A stretch of DNA of 59,982 nt from Micromonospora trifolii (GCF_022229005.1 NZ_JAKKFD010000047.1:1-59982), one strand, 5' to 3'. Counted from the first letter of the stretch, positions 31,874 to 42,100 are shown. Notes: generated by a model not told the origin, from the sequence alone. Program-made: numbers and translations.

Positions 31874-32793
31874 GCAACGACAAGCGGCGGCGGGCGTCCG
31901 TCGGTCACCTGGAATCCGCCTTCGGAGTGAGCCTGGAACCTGAGCTGCTCCAGCGCGCGTTGACCCACAGGTCGTACGCGTACGAGAACGGCGGGCTGCC
32001 GACCAACGAGCGGCTGGAGTTCCTCGGCGACTCGGTGCTCGGCGTGGTGATCACCACGGCGCTCTTCCACAATCACCCGGATCTTCCCGAGGGGCAGTTG
32101 GCCAAGCTGCGGGCCAGCGTGGTCAACATGCGGGCGCTCGCCGACGTGGCCCGCGGTCTGGGCCCGGACGGGCTCGGCGCGTACCTGCTGCTCGGCAAGG
32201 GTGAGGAGACGACCGGTGGCCGGGACAAGGCGAGCATCCTCGCCGACACGCTGGAGGCGCTGCTCGGCGCGATCTACCTCCAGTACGGCCTGGACACCAC
32301 GGGGATCGTCATCCACCGGCTCTTCGACCCGCTGATGGCCGAGTCGGCCGGTCGTGGGGCAGCACTGGACTGGAAGACCAGCCTCCAGGAGCTGACGGCG
32401 GCGCTCGGGCTCGGCGTCCCGGAGTATCGGATCGAGGGCACCGGCCCGGATCACCTCAAGACGTTCACCGCCTGGGTGGTGGTGGCCGGCAACCGGTACG
32501 GCGGCGCCGAGGGGCGCAGCAAGAAGGAGGCCGAGCAGCGGGCCGCCGAGGCCGCCTGGCGGACGCTCGCCGAGCAGAACGGTCAGAACGGCGACGACGG
32601 TCAGGACGGTCGGGCCGGCGACGACCGTCAGGACCAGCCGGTCGGTCGGGACGACTCGGCCGACTCCGACGAGCCGTTCGGGCCGCTGGAGCGCGCCGAG
32701 CGGGCGGCTCAGGCCGAGCAGGCCGACCATCTGGCGCAGGCGCTGCCGGCCGGGGGCGCCGACGGCCACGAGACGGGTCGGCGGCGTGCCTGA
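31870..32793 (+). CDS. rnc: Ribonuclease III
   Basis: A 307-residue RNase III cutting double-stranded RNA in rRNA and mRNA processing. The catalytic signature NERLEFLGDSVLG lies near residue 45. A dsRNA-binding domain covers about 165-240 (KTSLQELTAALGLGVPEYRI, GRSKKEAEQRAAEAAW). Residues 240-307 are a long acidic, Asp/Gln/Gly-rich tail, which is why it exceeds the ~226 residues of E. coli RNase III. The ATG overlaps plsX and the 3' end overlaps mutM by 8 bp. Confidence 0.96.
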   Translation: MSNDKRRRASVGHLESAFGVSLEPELLQRALTHRSYAYENGGLPTNERLEFLGDSVLGVVITTALFHNHPDLPEGQLAKLRASVVNMRALADVARGLGPDGLGAYLLLGKGEETTGGRDKASILADTLEALLGAIYLQYGLDTTGIVIHRLFDPLMAESAGRGAALDWKTSLQELTAALGLGVPEYRIEGTGPDHLKTFTAWVVVAGNRYGGAEGRSKKEAEQRAAEAAWRTLAEQNGQNGDDGQDGRAGDDRQDQPVGRDDSADSDEPFGPLERAERAAQAEQADHLAQALPAGGADGHETGRRRA

Positions 32794-33643
32794 GCTGCCC
32801 GAGGTGGAGACCGTCCGACAGGGGGTCGCCCAGTGGGTCGTCGGCCGTCGGATCGCCTCCGTCGAGGTTCGTCATCCGCGTGCGGTCCGCCGGCACGCCC
32901 CGGGCGACGTGCACTTCGCCGACGTGCTCGCCGGCCGGACGGTGCTGGACGCCCGTCGTCGCGGCAAGTACCTGTGGCTGCCACTGGACAGCGGTGACGC
33001 GATCGTCGGGCACCTCGGTATGTCGGGTCAGCTGCTGCTCCAGCCGCCCGGCACGACGGATGAGACCCACCTGCGGGTCCGGTTCAGGTTCAGCGACGAC
33101 GGCCCGGAGCTGCGCTTCGTCGACCAGCGCACGTTCGGTGGGCTCTCGGTGAGCGAGGGCGGCGCCGAGCTGCCCGACGAGATCGCGCACATCGCCCGCG
33201 ACCCGATGGACCCGGAGTTCTCCGACGAGGCGTTCGTCGCGGCGCTGCGCCGCCGGCACACCGAGGTGAAGCGGGCACTGCTCGACCAGACCCTGATCTC
33301 CGGGGTGGGCAACATCTACGCCGACGAGGCGCTCTGGCGCGCCAAGCTGCACGGCGGCCGACCCACCGACGCGCTGACCGGCCCGGCCGCGCAGCGCCTG
33401 CTCGGCCACGTCCGTGACGTGCTGGCCGAGGCGATCAGCGAGGGCGGCACCAGCTTCGACGCCCTCTACGTGAACGTCAACGGCGAGAGTGGCTACTTCG
33501 ACCGGGCGCTCAACGCCTACGGCCGCGAGGGCGAGCCGTGCCGGCGGTGCGGCGCGCCGATCCGCCGCGAGGCGTTCATGAACCGGTCCTCGTACAGTTG
33601 CCCGCACTGTCAGCCACGGCCCCGGGGTTCCCTTCGGGGATGA
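32786..33643 (+). CDS. mutM: Formamidopyrimidine-DNA glycosylase
   Basis: A 285-residue base-excision repair enzyme for 8-oxoguanine. The N-terminus V-PELPEVETVRQG gives the catalytic Pro2 and Glu3 after Met removal. The helix-two-turn-helix segment is LLDQTLISGVGNIYADEALW. The C-terminal zinc finger is CRRCGAPIRR...CPHCQPRP. GTG 32786 is fixed by the need for Pro at position 2. The order rnc-mutM-smc matches mycobacteria. Confidence 0.97.
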   Translation: MPELPEVETVRQGVAQWVVGRRIASVEVRHPRAVRRHAPGDVHFADVLAGRTVLDARRRGKYLWLPLDSGDAIVGHLGMSGQLLLQPPGTTDETHLRVRFRFSDDGPELRFVDQRTFGGLSVSEGGAELPDEIAHIARDPMDPEFSDEAFVAALRRRHTEVKRALLDQTLISGVGNIYADEALWRAKLHGGRPTDALTGPAAQRLLGHVRDVLAEAISEGGTSFDALYVNVNGESGYFDRALNAYGREGEPCRRCGAPIRREAFMNRSSYSCPHCQPRPRGSLRG

Positions 33644-33864
33644 CCCGGAGCCGCCTCGGGGGCGATGCCGGCGGGTCGCGGCCTGTCGCTCCGGGCTGGA
33701 CCCCGGTGTACGTCCGGATCGCGGGCCGACGTCGGACGAACGCACCCCCGCTCCCGGTCCGGCGGTTCCAGGGTGGCCCCGGGTCGATCCCCGATGTGAC
33801 CGTCTCGTTACGCACCTAGCGTCAGCACCGTTGACAGGGGGTTGACGTGACAGGGGGACCCGAG

Positions 33865-36084
33865 ATGGGCAGAAGACCGGTGACGGTGCGGCTGGCGCGG
33901 TGGAGCGCCGAGCACCCGTGGCGGGCGATCGCACTGTGGGCCGTGTTCGTGGCGGTGTGCTTCGTTGGCGGCAGCGCCGCCGGACTCAACGAGGCCACCA
34001 GCGGCGACCAGGCGATCGGCGAGGCGGGGCGGGCCAGCCTGATCGTCGACGCCGGTGACTTCGACGACCCGGCCGTGGACAACGTCCTCATCACCTCCCG
34101 GGGTGGCGCGTTGGACCCGGCGGCGGCGAAGGCGGCGGCCGACGACGCGGCGGCCCGGCTGCGTACTGTCGCCGGGGTGGCCGGGGTGGGCCAGCCGGTC
34201 ACCGCGGGGGACGGCTCGGCGCTGCTGCTGCCGATCACCATGTCCGGTGACCCGGAGACGGCCTCCGAGCGGGTGCAGCCGTTGCGGGACGCCACCGCCA
34301 CCGTGCAGGCAGCGCATCCCGGGCTGCGCGTCGAGCAGGTCGGCGGGCCGTCGATCGGTCAGGCCCTCGACGACACCCTGGGCAAGGACTTCAAGCGCGC
34401 CGAGCTGCTCAGCCTGCCGGTCACCCTGGCGATCCTGATCATCGCGTTCGGCGCGCTGATCGCGGCGAGCGTGCCGGTGCTGCTGGCACTCTCCTCGGTC
34501 GCCGCCGCGATGGGTCTGTCCACTCTCGCCTCGCACCTGGTGCCGGCCACCGACACCACGGCACCGGTGATCCTGCTGATCGGCATGGCGGTCGGCGTGG
34601 ACTACTCGTTGTTCTACATCCGTCGCGAGCGGGAGGAACGCGCCAAGGGTCGGTCCGGTCTGGACGCTGTGGAGATCGCCGCGGAGACCTCCGGGCACGC
34701 AGTGGTGGTCTCCGGCTTCGCGGTGATCATCTCGATGGCCGGGCTGCTGCTCGCCGGCGACGTGGTCTTCTCGTCGCTCGCCATCGGCTCGATCCTCGTG
34801 GTGGCCGTCGCGGTGACCGGTTCACTGACCGTCCTGCCCGCCATGCTGGCCCGGCTCGGCCGTTGGGTGGACCGGCCCCGGGTGCCGCTGCTGTGGCGAC
34901 TGACCGCGCCGCGTACCGGCCGGCACGGCGAGCCCCGCGCGGCCCGGCTGTGGCCGGCGGTGCTCCGGCCCGCGCTGCGCGCGCCGGTGGCGACCCTTGT
35001 CATCTCGGTCGGGCTGCTGCTGGCGCTGGCCGCGCCGGCGCTCGGCATGAAGCTGAAGTTCCCCGGCATGGAGGATCTGCCCCGCACGACTCCGGCGATG
35101 CAGGCGTACGACCGGCTCACCGCCGCCTTCCCGAGCGCCGGCACCAACCACGTGGTGGCCGTGCGGGCGCCCGCCGACCAGGCCGATCGGGTACGCGCCG
35201 CCCTCACCGGCCTGTCCACCAGGGCGGCCGGCGATCCGCTGTTCGCCCCGGCCGAGGCGGACGGCCCGAAGATCGAGGTGTCGGCCGACCGGCGGGTCTC
35301 GGTGCTGGACGTCCCCACCCCGTACGCCAGTCGGGACGACCGGTCGGTGCAGTCGTTGGAGAAGCTGCGCGGGGACCTGGTCCCGGCCGAGCTGCGCGGC
35401 ATTCCCGGCATCGAGTACGCGGTGGGCGGGGGCGTGGCCGACAGCGAGGACTACGCCCAGCACGTCCGGGACAAGTTGCCGCTGGTCATGGGCTTCGTGC
35501 TGGTGCTGACCTTCCTGGTCATGACGTTCACCTTCCGATCGGTGGTGATCGCGGCAAGCTCGATCGCGCTGAACCTGCTCTCCGCCGGTGCCGCGTACGG
35601 CCTGCTGGTGCTGATCTTCCAGGGTGAGTGGGCGCAGGGGCTGCTCGGCTTCACGTCGATGGGCGCGATCGTGTCCTGGCTGCCGCTGTTCCTGTTCGTG
35701 GTGCTCTTCGGCCTCTCGATGGACTACCACGTCTTCGTGGTCAGTCGGATCCGCGAGGGAGTTCGGTCCGGCCTGCCCAACCGTGATGCCGTGGCGTACG
35801 GCATCACCTCGTCGGCCGGGGTGGTGACCAGCGCGGCCATCGTGATGGTCGGGGTCTTCTCGATCTTCGCCACGCTGAGCACCATCGACATGAAGCAGCT
35901 CGGCATCGGTCTGGCCGCGGCGATCCTGCTGGACGCCACGATCATCCGGGGAGTGGTGCTGCCGGCGTTGATGACCATGCTCGGCGACGCCAACTGGTGG
36001 GCCCCGCGCTTCCTGCGCCCCCGCCCGGCACCCGCGCCCACCGACCCGCCCGCCCCCGCCCCGGAACTGGTCCCGGTGCCCTGA
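33865..36084 (+). CDS. MMPL-family membrane transporter
   Basis: A 739-residue RND-type protein with two MMPL domains. Each has a large extracytoplasmic loop after TM1 or TM7 and a following helical bundle; for example IGMAVGVDYSLFYIRRERE in the first half and LFGLSMDYHVFVVSRIREG in the second, with the family's paired Asp-Tyr. Substrates of such proteins in actinobacteria include lipids and antibiotics; none can be named here. ATG 33865 is preferred because GGGGGA lies 7 nt upstream; GTG 33847 is an alternative. The 220 bp before it holds a TAGCGT that could be a -10 box. Confidence 0.9.
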   Translation: MGRRPVTVRLARWSAEHPWRAIALWAVFVAVCFVGGSAAGLNEATSGDQAIGEAGRASLIVDAGDFDDPAVDNVLITSRGGALDPAAAKAAADDAAARLRTVAGVAGVGQPVTAGDGSALLLPITMSGDPETASERVQPLRDATATVQAAHPGLRVEQVGGPSIGQALDDTLGKDFKRAELLSLPVTLAILIIAFGALIAASVPVLLALSSVAAAMGLSTLASHLVPATDTTAPVILLIGMAVGVDYSLFYIRREREERAKGRSGLDAVEIAAETSGHAVVVSGFAVIISMAGLLLAGDVVFSSLAIGSILVVAVAVTGSLTVLPAMLARLGRWVDRPRVPLLWRLTAPRTGRHGEPRAARLWPAVLRPALRAPVATLVISVGLLLALAAPALGMKLKFPGMEDLPRTTPAMQAYDRLTAAFPSAGTNHVVAVRAPADQADRVRAALTGLSTRAAGDPLFAPAEADGPKIEVSADRRVSVLDVPTPYASRDDRSVQSLEKLRGDLVPAELRGIPGIEYAVGGGVADSEDYAQHVRDKLPLVMGFVLVLTFLVMTFTFRSVVIAASSIALNLLSAGAAYGLLVLIFQGEWAQGLLGFTSMGAIVSWLPLFLFVVLFGLSMDYHVFVVSRIREGVRSGLPNRDAVAYGITSSAGVVTSAAIVMVGVFSIFATLSTIDMKQLGIGLAAAILLDATIIRGVVLPALMTMLGDANWWAPRFLRPRPAPAPTDPPAPAPELVPVP

Positions 36085-36097
36085 CCACCCAGACCAG

Positions 36098-36130
36098 CTG
36101 GGCCGGGCCGCGAATCGCGGCCCGGCCCAG
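36098..36130. terminator. Bidirectional terminator, MMPL / GH114-like
   Basis: A perfect 15-bp stem, CTGGGCCGGGCCGCG with CGCGGCCCGGCCCAG, with a 3-nt AAT loop; it is the strongest hairpin in the window. Confidence 0.85.
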
Positions 36131-36135
36131 TGGGG

Positions 36136-36978
36136 TCAGGGGAGGGGGCAGGGTTCTCGGGACGCGTCCAATGTGCGGTCCTTGCGGATCGACGCGAAGC
36201 CGTAGCCGACGGTGGTGACGCAGAAGTCGTCCGGCGAGCCGGTGTACTCGACGTGGAAGACCGGCTTGCCGGCGTCGCTGAACGGCAGCAGCTTGGCGCA
36301 CTGGGCGAGCCGGACGCACTCCTCGTTGACCGCGAAGTCGAAGTCCGGGGCCAGCGCGGCGAGCTGCGGTACGTCGTTGACCAGCCCTGGGGAGAGGCTC
36401 AGCGAGCGGGCCAGCTCGGCCAGTCGGCGGTTGAACAGCAGTTGGTCGTCGAAGTCGAGCGCGAAGCCGGTGCGTGCCGCGTACCCGTCGGCGTCGAAGA
36501 GAGCCACCGCGCCGAAGCCCTTGCCCCGGCAGAGCCGGAAGCGGTCGGCCAGCACCGGCCGGAGCGCATCCCAACTCCGGACGTCCAGCCACCGGCTGTC
36601 GGGGCGACGCCCGGTGGCGCCTCGAACGATCTCCGGGAACCGGCTGGCGTCCGGGTCGTCGGAGCGGACCGATCCCACGTTCACCTGGCAGATCAACCGG
36701 CGGTCGCGGGAACGCAGTTCGGCGGTCTGTGCGGCGGTGGTGGCCACCGGGTCGAGCAGGAAGACCTGGGCGTCCACCGCCGGGTCGAGCGGGCCGCTGA
36801 GCTGCCACTGCCACTGCCAGTGCCGGGCCTGTGTCGCCGGCCACGCGGTGGGCGCGCCGGGCGGGGTCAGCGCGGGCCGGCAGCCGTACGCAGGCACCGC
36901 CAGCACGACAGCGACGCTGGCGGACAGGACGCGGCGCAGTGGGCGTACGGCGACGCGTCGCCGCGGCCGGATCCGCAT
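36136..36978 (-). CDS. Secreted GH114-like (endo-alpha-1,4-polygalactosaminidase) protein
   Basis: A 280-residue protein with a basic start and signal-type helix (VLSASVAVVLAVPAYGC), possibly a lipoprotein at that Cys. The TIM-barrel-like body shows the family landmarks RRLICQVNVGSVRSDDPD, RWLDVRSWDALRPVL, AVALFDADGYAARTGF and LAPDFDFAVNEEC. It should act outside the membrane on amino-sugar polymers, if active. ATG 36978 follows GGGAG. It reads the same way as the upstream CAP gene. Confidence 0.72.
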   Translation of the reverse strand: MRIRPRRRVAVRPLRRVLSASVAVVLAVPAYGCRPALTPPGAPTAWPATQARHWQWQWQLSGPLDPAVDAQVFLLDPVATTAAQTAELRSRDRRLICQVNVGSVRSDDPDASRFPEIVRGATGRRPDSRWLDVRSWDALRPVLADRFRLCRGKGFGAVALFDADGYAARTGFALDFDDQLLFNRRLAELARSLSLSPGLVNDVPQLAALAPDFDFAVNEECVRLAQCAKLLPFSDAGKPVFHVEYTGSPDDFCVTTVGYGFASIRKDRTLDASREPCPLP

Positions 36979-37094
36979 CGGCAGCTCCCGGGTCCCGGAC
37001 GGCCGGTCGCCGCCCGCACCGGTACGCGGCCCCCACGCTCCGGCCCGACGTACCTCACCGGGTCAACGAGCGCGGGGGCGGGAACGACGCGCGG

Positions 37095-38258
37095 TCAGCG
37101 CGGCGCCGCGAAGACCTGCGTCCAGTACGGTCCGTTGCTGTTGGCGATGCCGACGCCGATCTCGGTGAACGCGCAGTTCAGGATGTTGGCCCGGTGGCCG
37201 GAGCTGTTCATCCAGGCGTCCATCACCGCTGCCGGGTTCTTCTGGTTCCAGGCCACGTTCTCGCCGTACGTGCGCCAGGTGTAGCCGACCCGGTCCAGCC
37301 GGGTGCCGGCGTTGCTGCCGTCGCTGCCGGTGTGCGACATGTTCTGGTTGTCGGCCTGGTCCTGACTGTGCCGCTGGGCGGCCGTCATCAGCTTGTCGTC
37401 GATGCTCAGCGCCTTGCAGCCGGCCTTGGCGCGCTCGGCGTTGACCAGGTCCACCACCTCGCGGGCCTGACCGCTGACGGAGCCGCTGGAGCCGTTGGAA
37501 CCGGTGGAGCTGCCGGTGTTGCTCGGCGCGGCGCTGCGCTCGACGCTGCGGCGCGACGCGGCGGTGCTCCGCGACGTCGCCGGTGTGGGCTTGACGACCT
37601 TGGTCGGCGACGGGCTCGCGGACGTCGGGCTGGGGATGGTGGACGGGGAGGGTGCGGCGAGGGTGTCCAGCGCCGGCTCCCCGGTCGGCGCGTCCGGCGT
37701 GGCGAAGGTGTCGTCGACGGCCGTCGGCTGCGCGGCTCCGTCGTCACCGCCGGGCAGGGTGAGCGCGCCGACGCCGAAGCTCACCACGAGGGTGGCGGCC
37801 GCGGCGGCGCCCCCGATCATCAGCGGCCGGCGCCAGCGGCGTGGGGAGCGGTGCCGTCCCTCGCCGGGCCGTCCGGTCTCGGCGGTGTCGCGCCAGCCGT
37901 CGGTGGTCTCCGGGTCGGTGTCGGTGTGCCAGCCGCCGGGCGCCTCGGCGCGCCGGCCGGCGGTGGTGTCCTGGGCCGGGTGGCTGTCGCCCCAGTCGCC
38001 GGTCCCGCCCTCCGGTTGGTAGGCATCCCAGGCGGCGGTGCGGGCGTCGGCCGGCTCGGCGGGGATCGCCGGGTCCGGTTGCCGGCCGCCGGAGGGCTGC
38101 TCCCGGTGCCACTCGTCGCCCGGCTGAGCGGGCTCGTCGCCGAAGAGGTAGGCCGAGCGGGGCTCCGGGCGGTCGTGCAGCCAGGCCGGCTCGTCGGTCG
38201 GCCCCTCGGCGCGCCGGGGTGCGCCGTTCGGGTCCATCGGATCGGTCCAGCCGTACAC
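37095..38258 (-). CDS. Membrane-anchored CAP (SCP/PR1) domain protein
   Basis: A 387-residue type II membrane protein. About 140 hydrophilic, probably cytoplasmic residues rich in Pro, Asp and Gly precede one transmembrane helix (GGAAAAATLVVSFGVGALTL). A Ser/Thr/Pro linker follows (about 175-260), then an extracellular CAP domain (about 265-387) with QRHSQDQADNQNMSHTGSD, YGENVAWNQKNPAAVMDAWM and SSGHRANILN. The active-site-like His and Glu are present. The function is unknown. GTG 38258 follows CTGGAGG. Confidence 0.87.
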   Translation of the reverse strand: MYGWTDPMDPNGAPRRAEGPTDEPAWLHDRPEPRSAYLFGDEPAQPGDEWHREQPSGGRQPDPAIPAEPADARTAAWDAYQPEGGTGDWGDSHPAQDTTAGRRAEAPGGWHTDTDPETTDGWRDTAETGRPGEGRHRSPRRWRRPLMIGGAAAAATLVVSFGVGALTLPGGDDGAAQPTAVDDTFATPDAPTGEPALDTLAAPSPSTIPSPTSASPSPTKVVKPTPATSRSTAASRRSVERSAAPSNTGSSTGSNGSSGSVSGQAREVVDLVNAERAKAGCKALSIDDKLMTAAQRHSQDQADNQNMSHTGSDGSNAGTRLDRVGYTWRTYGENVAWNQKNPAAVMDAWMNSSGHRANILNCAFTEIGVGIANSNGPYWTQVFAAPR

Positions 38259-38630
38259 GCCTATGCCTCCAGGGGTTGGTTGCGGGCCGGGGTGACGCTA
38301 CGGCGCGCCTACGACCTGCGGCAACGTGGCTAAGAAAGAGTTAAGGGGAAGTCGGACGCCAGGGTGCGGACTTCCGTAGATCCGGGCGTACAGTAAAGGT
38401 GTCCGGACAGAGAGTGTCCGTGCCTTGCGGCAGCCCCCCGACAAGTGGACAGGTCGACGTAGAGATGATCTACGGCCTGCGAGAACTTGACGAAGGAGGG
38501 GTTTGCGGCTCAATATATAGGTGTCGCCAGTCGCGCCCGGTCATGCCCAGATACAGCCTGGAATGACAGCCGCGTATGAATTGGGCGCGCGTTGGCCGGC
38601 CTTTCCGGCAGCGCATATCAAGGAGTCAGC
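38259..38630 (+). ncRNA. Structured leader or candidate small RNA
   Basis: A 372-bp region between divergent genes. TACAGT (38389-38394) could be a -10 box, giving an RNA from about 38401. Hairpins are CGGACA-GAGAG-TGTCCG (38404-38420); the competing stem TGTCC...CTTG with CAAG...GGACA (38415-38451), whose loop contains six Cs (38434-38439); and CGTAGA-GATGA-TCTACG (38458-38474). A G-rich stretch (38495-38501) could pair with the C6. GCCGG/CCGGC lies just before the ribosome-binding site of the next gene. The class is unknown. Confidence 0.35.
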
Positions 38631-38825
38631 ATGGCGAAGGCCCTCTACGGCCACGTAGGTGCAGCGCCCGACCGGCGTCTGCTCGACGAGGTCACCCGAC
38701 TGCGTTCCAGGGTTCAGGCACTGGAGTTCGAGATCACGCGTCTGCGTGCCGACAATGATCGGCTCGCGGCGGCTGCGGCGGAGGCGGACGATCTGCTCCG
38801 TCTGGCCGAGCCGGCGCTGACCTGA
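38631..38825 (+). CDS. Small coiled-coil protein
   Basis: A 64-residue protein, MAKALYGHVGAAPDRRLLDE followed by leucine-rich heptads (VTRLRSRVQALEFEITRLRA) to the end. There is no membrane helix. I recall similar short proteins in other actinobacteria without an assigned role. ATG 38631 has AAGGAG 5 nt upstream. It stands alone between the CAP gene and smc with its own long leader and terminator, so it is regulated independently. Confidence 0.8.
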   Translation: MAKALYGHVGAAPDRRLLDEVTRLRSRVQALEFEITRLRADNDRLAAAAAEADDLLRLAEPALT

Positions 38826-39173
38826 TCTTCAGATCGTAAAAACTGAATCGCACCACCGCAAAAATGCGCGCCGACACCTCTGTGCCGGCGCGCAACACTG
38901 TCCGGCACCTTTTCGGCGCCGACGATTCATGATCATGCGGCCGACCGTGTGGGAACAGCGCCGCACAGTTACCGAAAAGCGCGTCGGTGGATAAGCCGAT
39001 CATGAAAGGCGCTTGTCTTTATCGCTGTCGACCGAACAGCAGCGCGCCCACTGTCGACGCGACGCGGGGCGGGTCGCGTGCCGGGCCGCTCCCGCCGCCG
39101 GGTTAGTCTGCGGGTTCACCCAGGTCCCCGCAGCCGGCGACGGTACGGCGGCCACCGGACGAGGATCGAGTAG
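38826..39173. other. Intergenic region before smc
   Basis: About 348 bp. It holds the terminator at 38865-38894. A TTAGTCT near 39102 could be an smc -10 box, giving a leader of about 65 nt. The block 38930-39010 is relatively A+T-rich. I see no gene. Confidence 0.4.
38865..38894. terminator. Terminator after the coiled-coil gene
   Basis: TGCGCGCCG-CAC pairs with GTG-CGGCGCGCA around a short loop. Four As precede it, giving a T-run on the other strand. Confidence 0.75.
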
Positions 39174-42100
39174 GTGTATCTCAAGAGCCTGACGGTGAAG
39201 GGGTTCAAGTCCTTCGCCTCCGCGACGACGTTGAAGCTGGAGCCCGGGATCACCTGCGTGGTGGGCCCGAACGGCTCGGGCAAGTCCAACGTCGTCGACG
39301 CCATCGCCTGGGTCCTCGGCGAGCAGGGCGCCAAAGCCCTCCGCGGCGGCAAGATGGAGGACGTCATCTTCGCCGGCACCGCCGGCCGGGCGCCGCTGGG
39401 TCGCGCCGAGGTCACCCTCACCATCGACAACACCGACGGCGCGCTGCCGATCGAGTACACCGAGGTCTCCATCACCCGCCGGATGTTCCGCTCCGGCGAG
39501 AGCGAGTACGAGATCAACGGCAGCTCCTGCCGGTTGCTCGACATCCAGGAGCTGCTCTCCGACTCCGGCATCGGCCGGGAGATGCACATCATCGTCGGGC
39601 AGGGCCGCCTCGACGGCATGCTGCACGCCAAGCCGGAGGACCGCCGGGCGTTCATCGAGGAGGCGGCCGGCGTCCTCAAGCACCGCAAGCGCAAGGAAAA
39701 GGCGCTGCGCAAGCTCGACGCGATGCAGACCAACCTCAACCGCCTCACCGACCTCACGGCCGAGCTGCGTCGTCAGCTCAAGCCGCTGGGCCGGCAGGCC
39801 GAGGTGGCCCGGCGCGCCGCCGCCATCCAGGCCAATCTGCGCGACGCCCGGCTGCGGCTGCTCGCCGACGACCTGGCCACTCTGCGGACCACCCTCGACC
39901 GGGAGATCGCCGACGAGACCGCGCTGCGCGAGCGGCGCGAGCAGATCGAGGGTGAGCACACCGAGGTGCAGGGCCGGCTCGGCGAGTTGGAGGCCGCCCT
40001 CGCGGAGGACGCGCCGCTGCTCGCCGCCGCCCAGGACACCTGGTACAAGCTCTCCGCGCTCCAGGAACGCTTCCGCTCGATCGAGCAGTTGGCCCGGGAG
40101 CGGCTGCGGCACCTCAGCGCCACCGGCGACGACGAGCGGCCCGGCCGCGACCCGGACCAGCTGGAGGCCGAGGCGGACCGCGTCCGCGAGCAGGAGGAGG
40201 AGCTGCGCGGCGCGCTCACCGACGACCAGATCCGACTCGCCGAGGCGGTCGAGCACCGCCAGGAGTTGGAGCGGCAGCTGGCGGCCGCCGAGCGCGAGCT
40301 GGTCGCCGCGGCCAAGGCCATCGCCGACCGGCGGGAGGGAATGGCCCGGCTCACCGGCCAGGTCAACTCCGCCCGGGCCCGGACCACCAGCGCCGGCGAG
40401 GAGATCGAACGCCTCGCGATCGCGCACGCCGACGCGCTGGGCCGCGCCGAGCAGGCGCAGGCCGACCTGGACGCTGTCGCCGCCCAGTCCACCGAGGCCG
40501 ACCGGGACAACGCGGACCTGGACGCCCGGCACGCCGAGGCGGTCGCCGTGCAGGAACGGGCCCAGGCCACAGTGCGCTCACTTTCCGACGCCGAGCGGGC
40601 GGCGGAGAAGGACGCCGCCACCTGGAAGGCCCGCGAAGAGGCGCTGGCCCTGGGGCTGCGGCGCAAGGACGGCGCCGGGGCGCTGCTCGCCCGCGCCGGA
40701 GACGTGCCCGGCCTGCTCGGCAGCCTCGCCGGGTTGCTCACCGTCGCGCCCGGCCACGAGGCCGCGCTGGCCGCCGCGCTCGGCGGCCTCGCCGACGCGG
40801 TCGCCGTCAGCGGGGTGGACGAGGCCGTCGAGGCGATGCGGCTGCTGAAGATCTCCGACGCCGGCCGGGCCGGCCTACTGGTCGGCAGCCCGGCGGGACC
40901 CGGCATGACCGGCTCCGCCGACGCGCTGCGACCGAAGCTGCCGGACGACGCCCGGTGGGCGCCCGACCTGGTGGAGTGCAGTGCCGAGCTGCGTCCGGCG
41001 GTGCACCGGGCCCTGCGGGACGTGGCGCTCGTCGACGATCTCGCCGCCGCCGCGGAGCTGGTCGCCAGCAACCCCGAGCTGCGGGCTGTCACCCCGGACG
41101 GTGACGTGGTCGGGGCGTACGCGGCGGCGGGCGGGTCGGCCAAGGCCCCCAGCTACATCGAGGTGCAGGCCGCCGTCGAGGAGGCCCGCGCCAACCGGGT
41201 CACCGCCGAACGCGCTGGCCTGGAGCTGCGTGATCAGTTGGTCGAGGCGCGCGCCGAGGTGACCGCCGCCAAGGAGGCCGTGCAGCACGCCGCCGCCGAG
41301 AAGCGCGAGGCGGAGAGCCACCGCAACGCCGCCGCTCGCCGGCTGGCCGAGCTGGGTGCGGCGGCCCGCTCCGCGAAGGCCGAGACCGACCGGCTCGGCG
41401 ACTCCCGCTCGCGCGCCGAGGCCGCCCGGCAACGGGACCTCACAGCGCTCGCCGAGCTTGAGGAGCGGCTACGGCTGGCCGAGGAGACCCCTGTCGACGC
41501 CGAGCCCTCCAGCGAGGAACGGGATCAGCTGGCGGCCATGGTGCCGCGGGCCCGGCAGAACGAGATGGAGGTCCGGCTCGCGGTGCGTACCGCCGAGGAG
41601 CGGGTCTCCTCGATCGCCGGCCGGGCCGACTCGCTCGCCCGGCAGGCCACCGCGGAGCGTGCCGCCCGGGAACGCGCGGCGGCCCGGCGGGCCGCCCGCG
41701 CCAGGGGCGCGGGCATCGCCCGGTCCGTCGCCGGTGGCGCCCGGGAGGCGCTGACCCGGCTGACCACCTCGATCGCGACGGCCGAGGAGCACCGCGACGC
41801 GGTCGCCCTGGAGCGCGCCGCGCGGGAGGCAGAGCTTCAGGAGGTACGCGGGGCCGCCAAGCGGCTGGGCGCGGAGTTGGAGCGGCTGACCAGCCAGGTG
41901 CACCGCGACGAGGTGGCCCGGGCGGAGCAGCGGCTGCGCATCGAGCAGTTGGAGGCGAAGGCCGCCGAGGACTTCGGGCTCGACGTGGAGACGCTGGTCG
42001 CCGAGTACGGTCCGACGCAGCCCGTTCCGCCGACCCAGGTGGACGTCGCGACGGCCGAACGTGACGGTCTGCCGGTGCCCGAGCCGGTGCGCTACGAGCG

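Noticed and set aside
38404..38474. Identification as the known actinobacterial 6C small RNA
   Set aside because: Only one C6 loop is visible, whereas 6C RNAs have two C-rich hairpins, and the genomic location differs from the known 6C loci I recall.
38465..38566. A 33-codon ORF starting MIYGLRELDEGG inside the leader of the coiled-coil gene
   Set aside because: It has no ribosome-binding site, its start lies inside the CGTAGA/TCTACG hairpin, and its codon use does not look coding. It is kept only as a remote uORF possibility.
38734..39003. An 89-codon minus-strand frame between the coiled-coil gene and smc
   Set aside because: It crosses a strong terminator and runs antisense into the coiled-coil gene; the composition is not protein-like.
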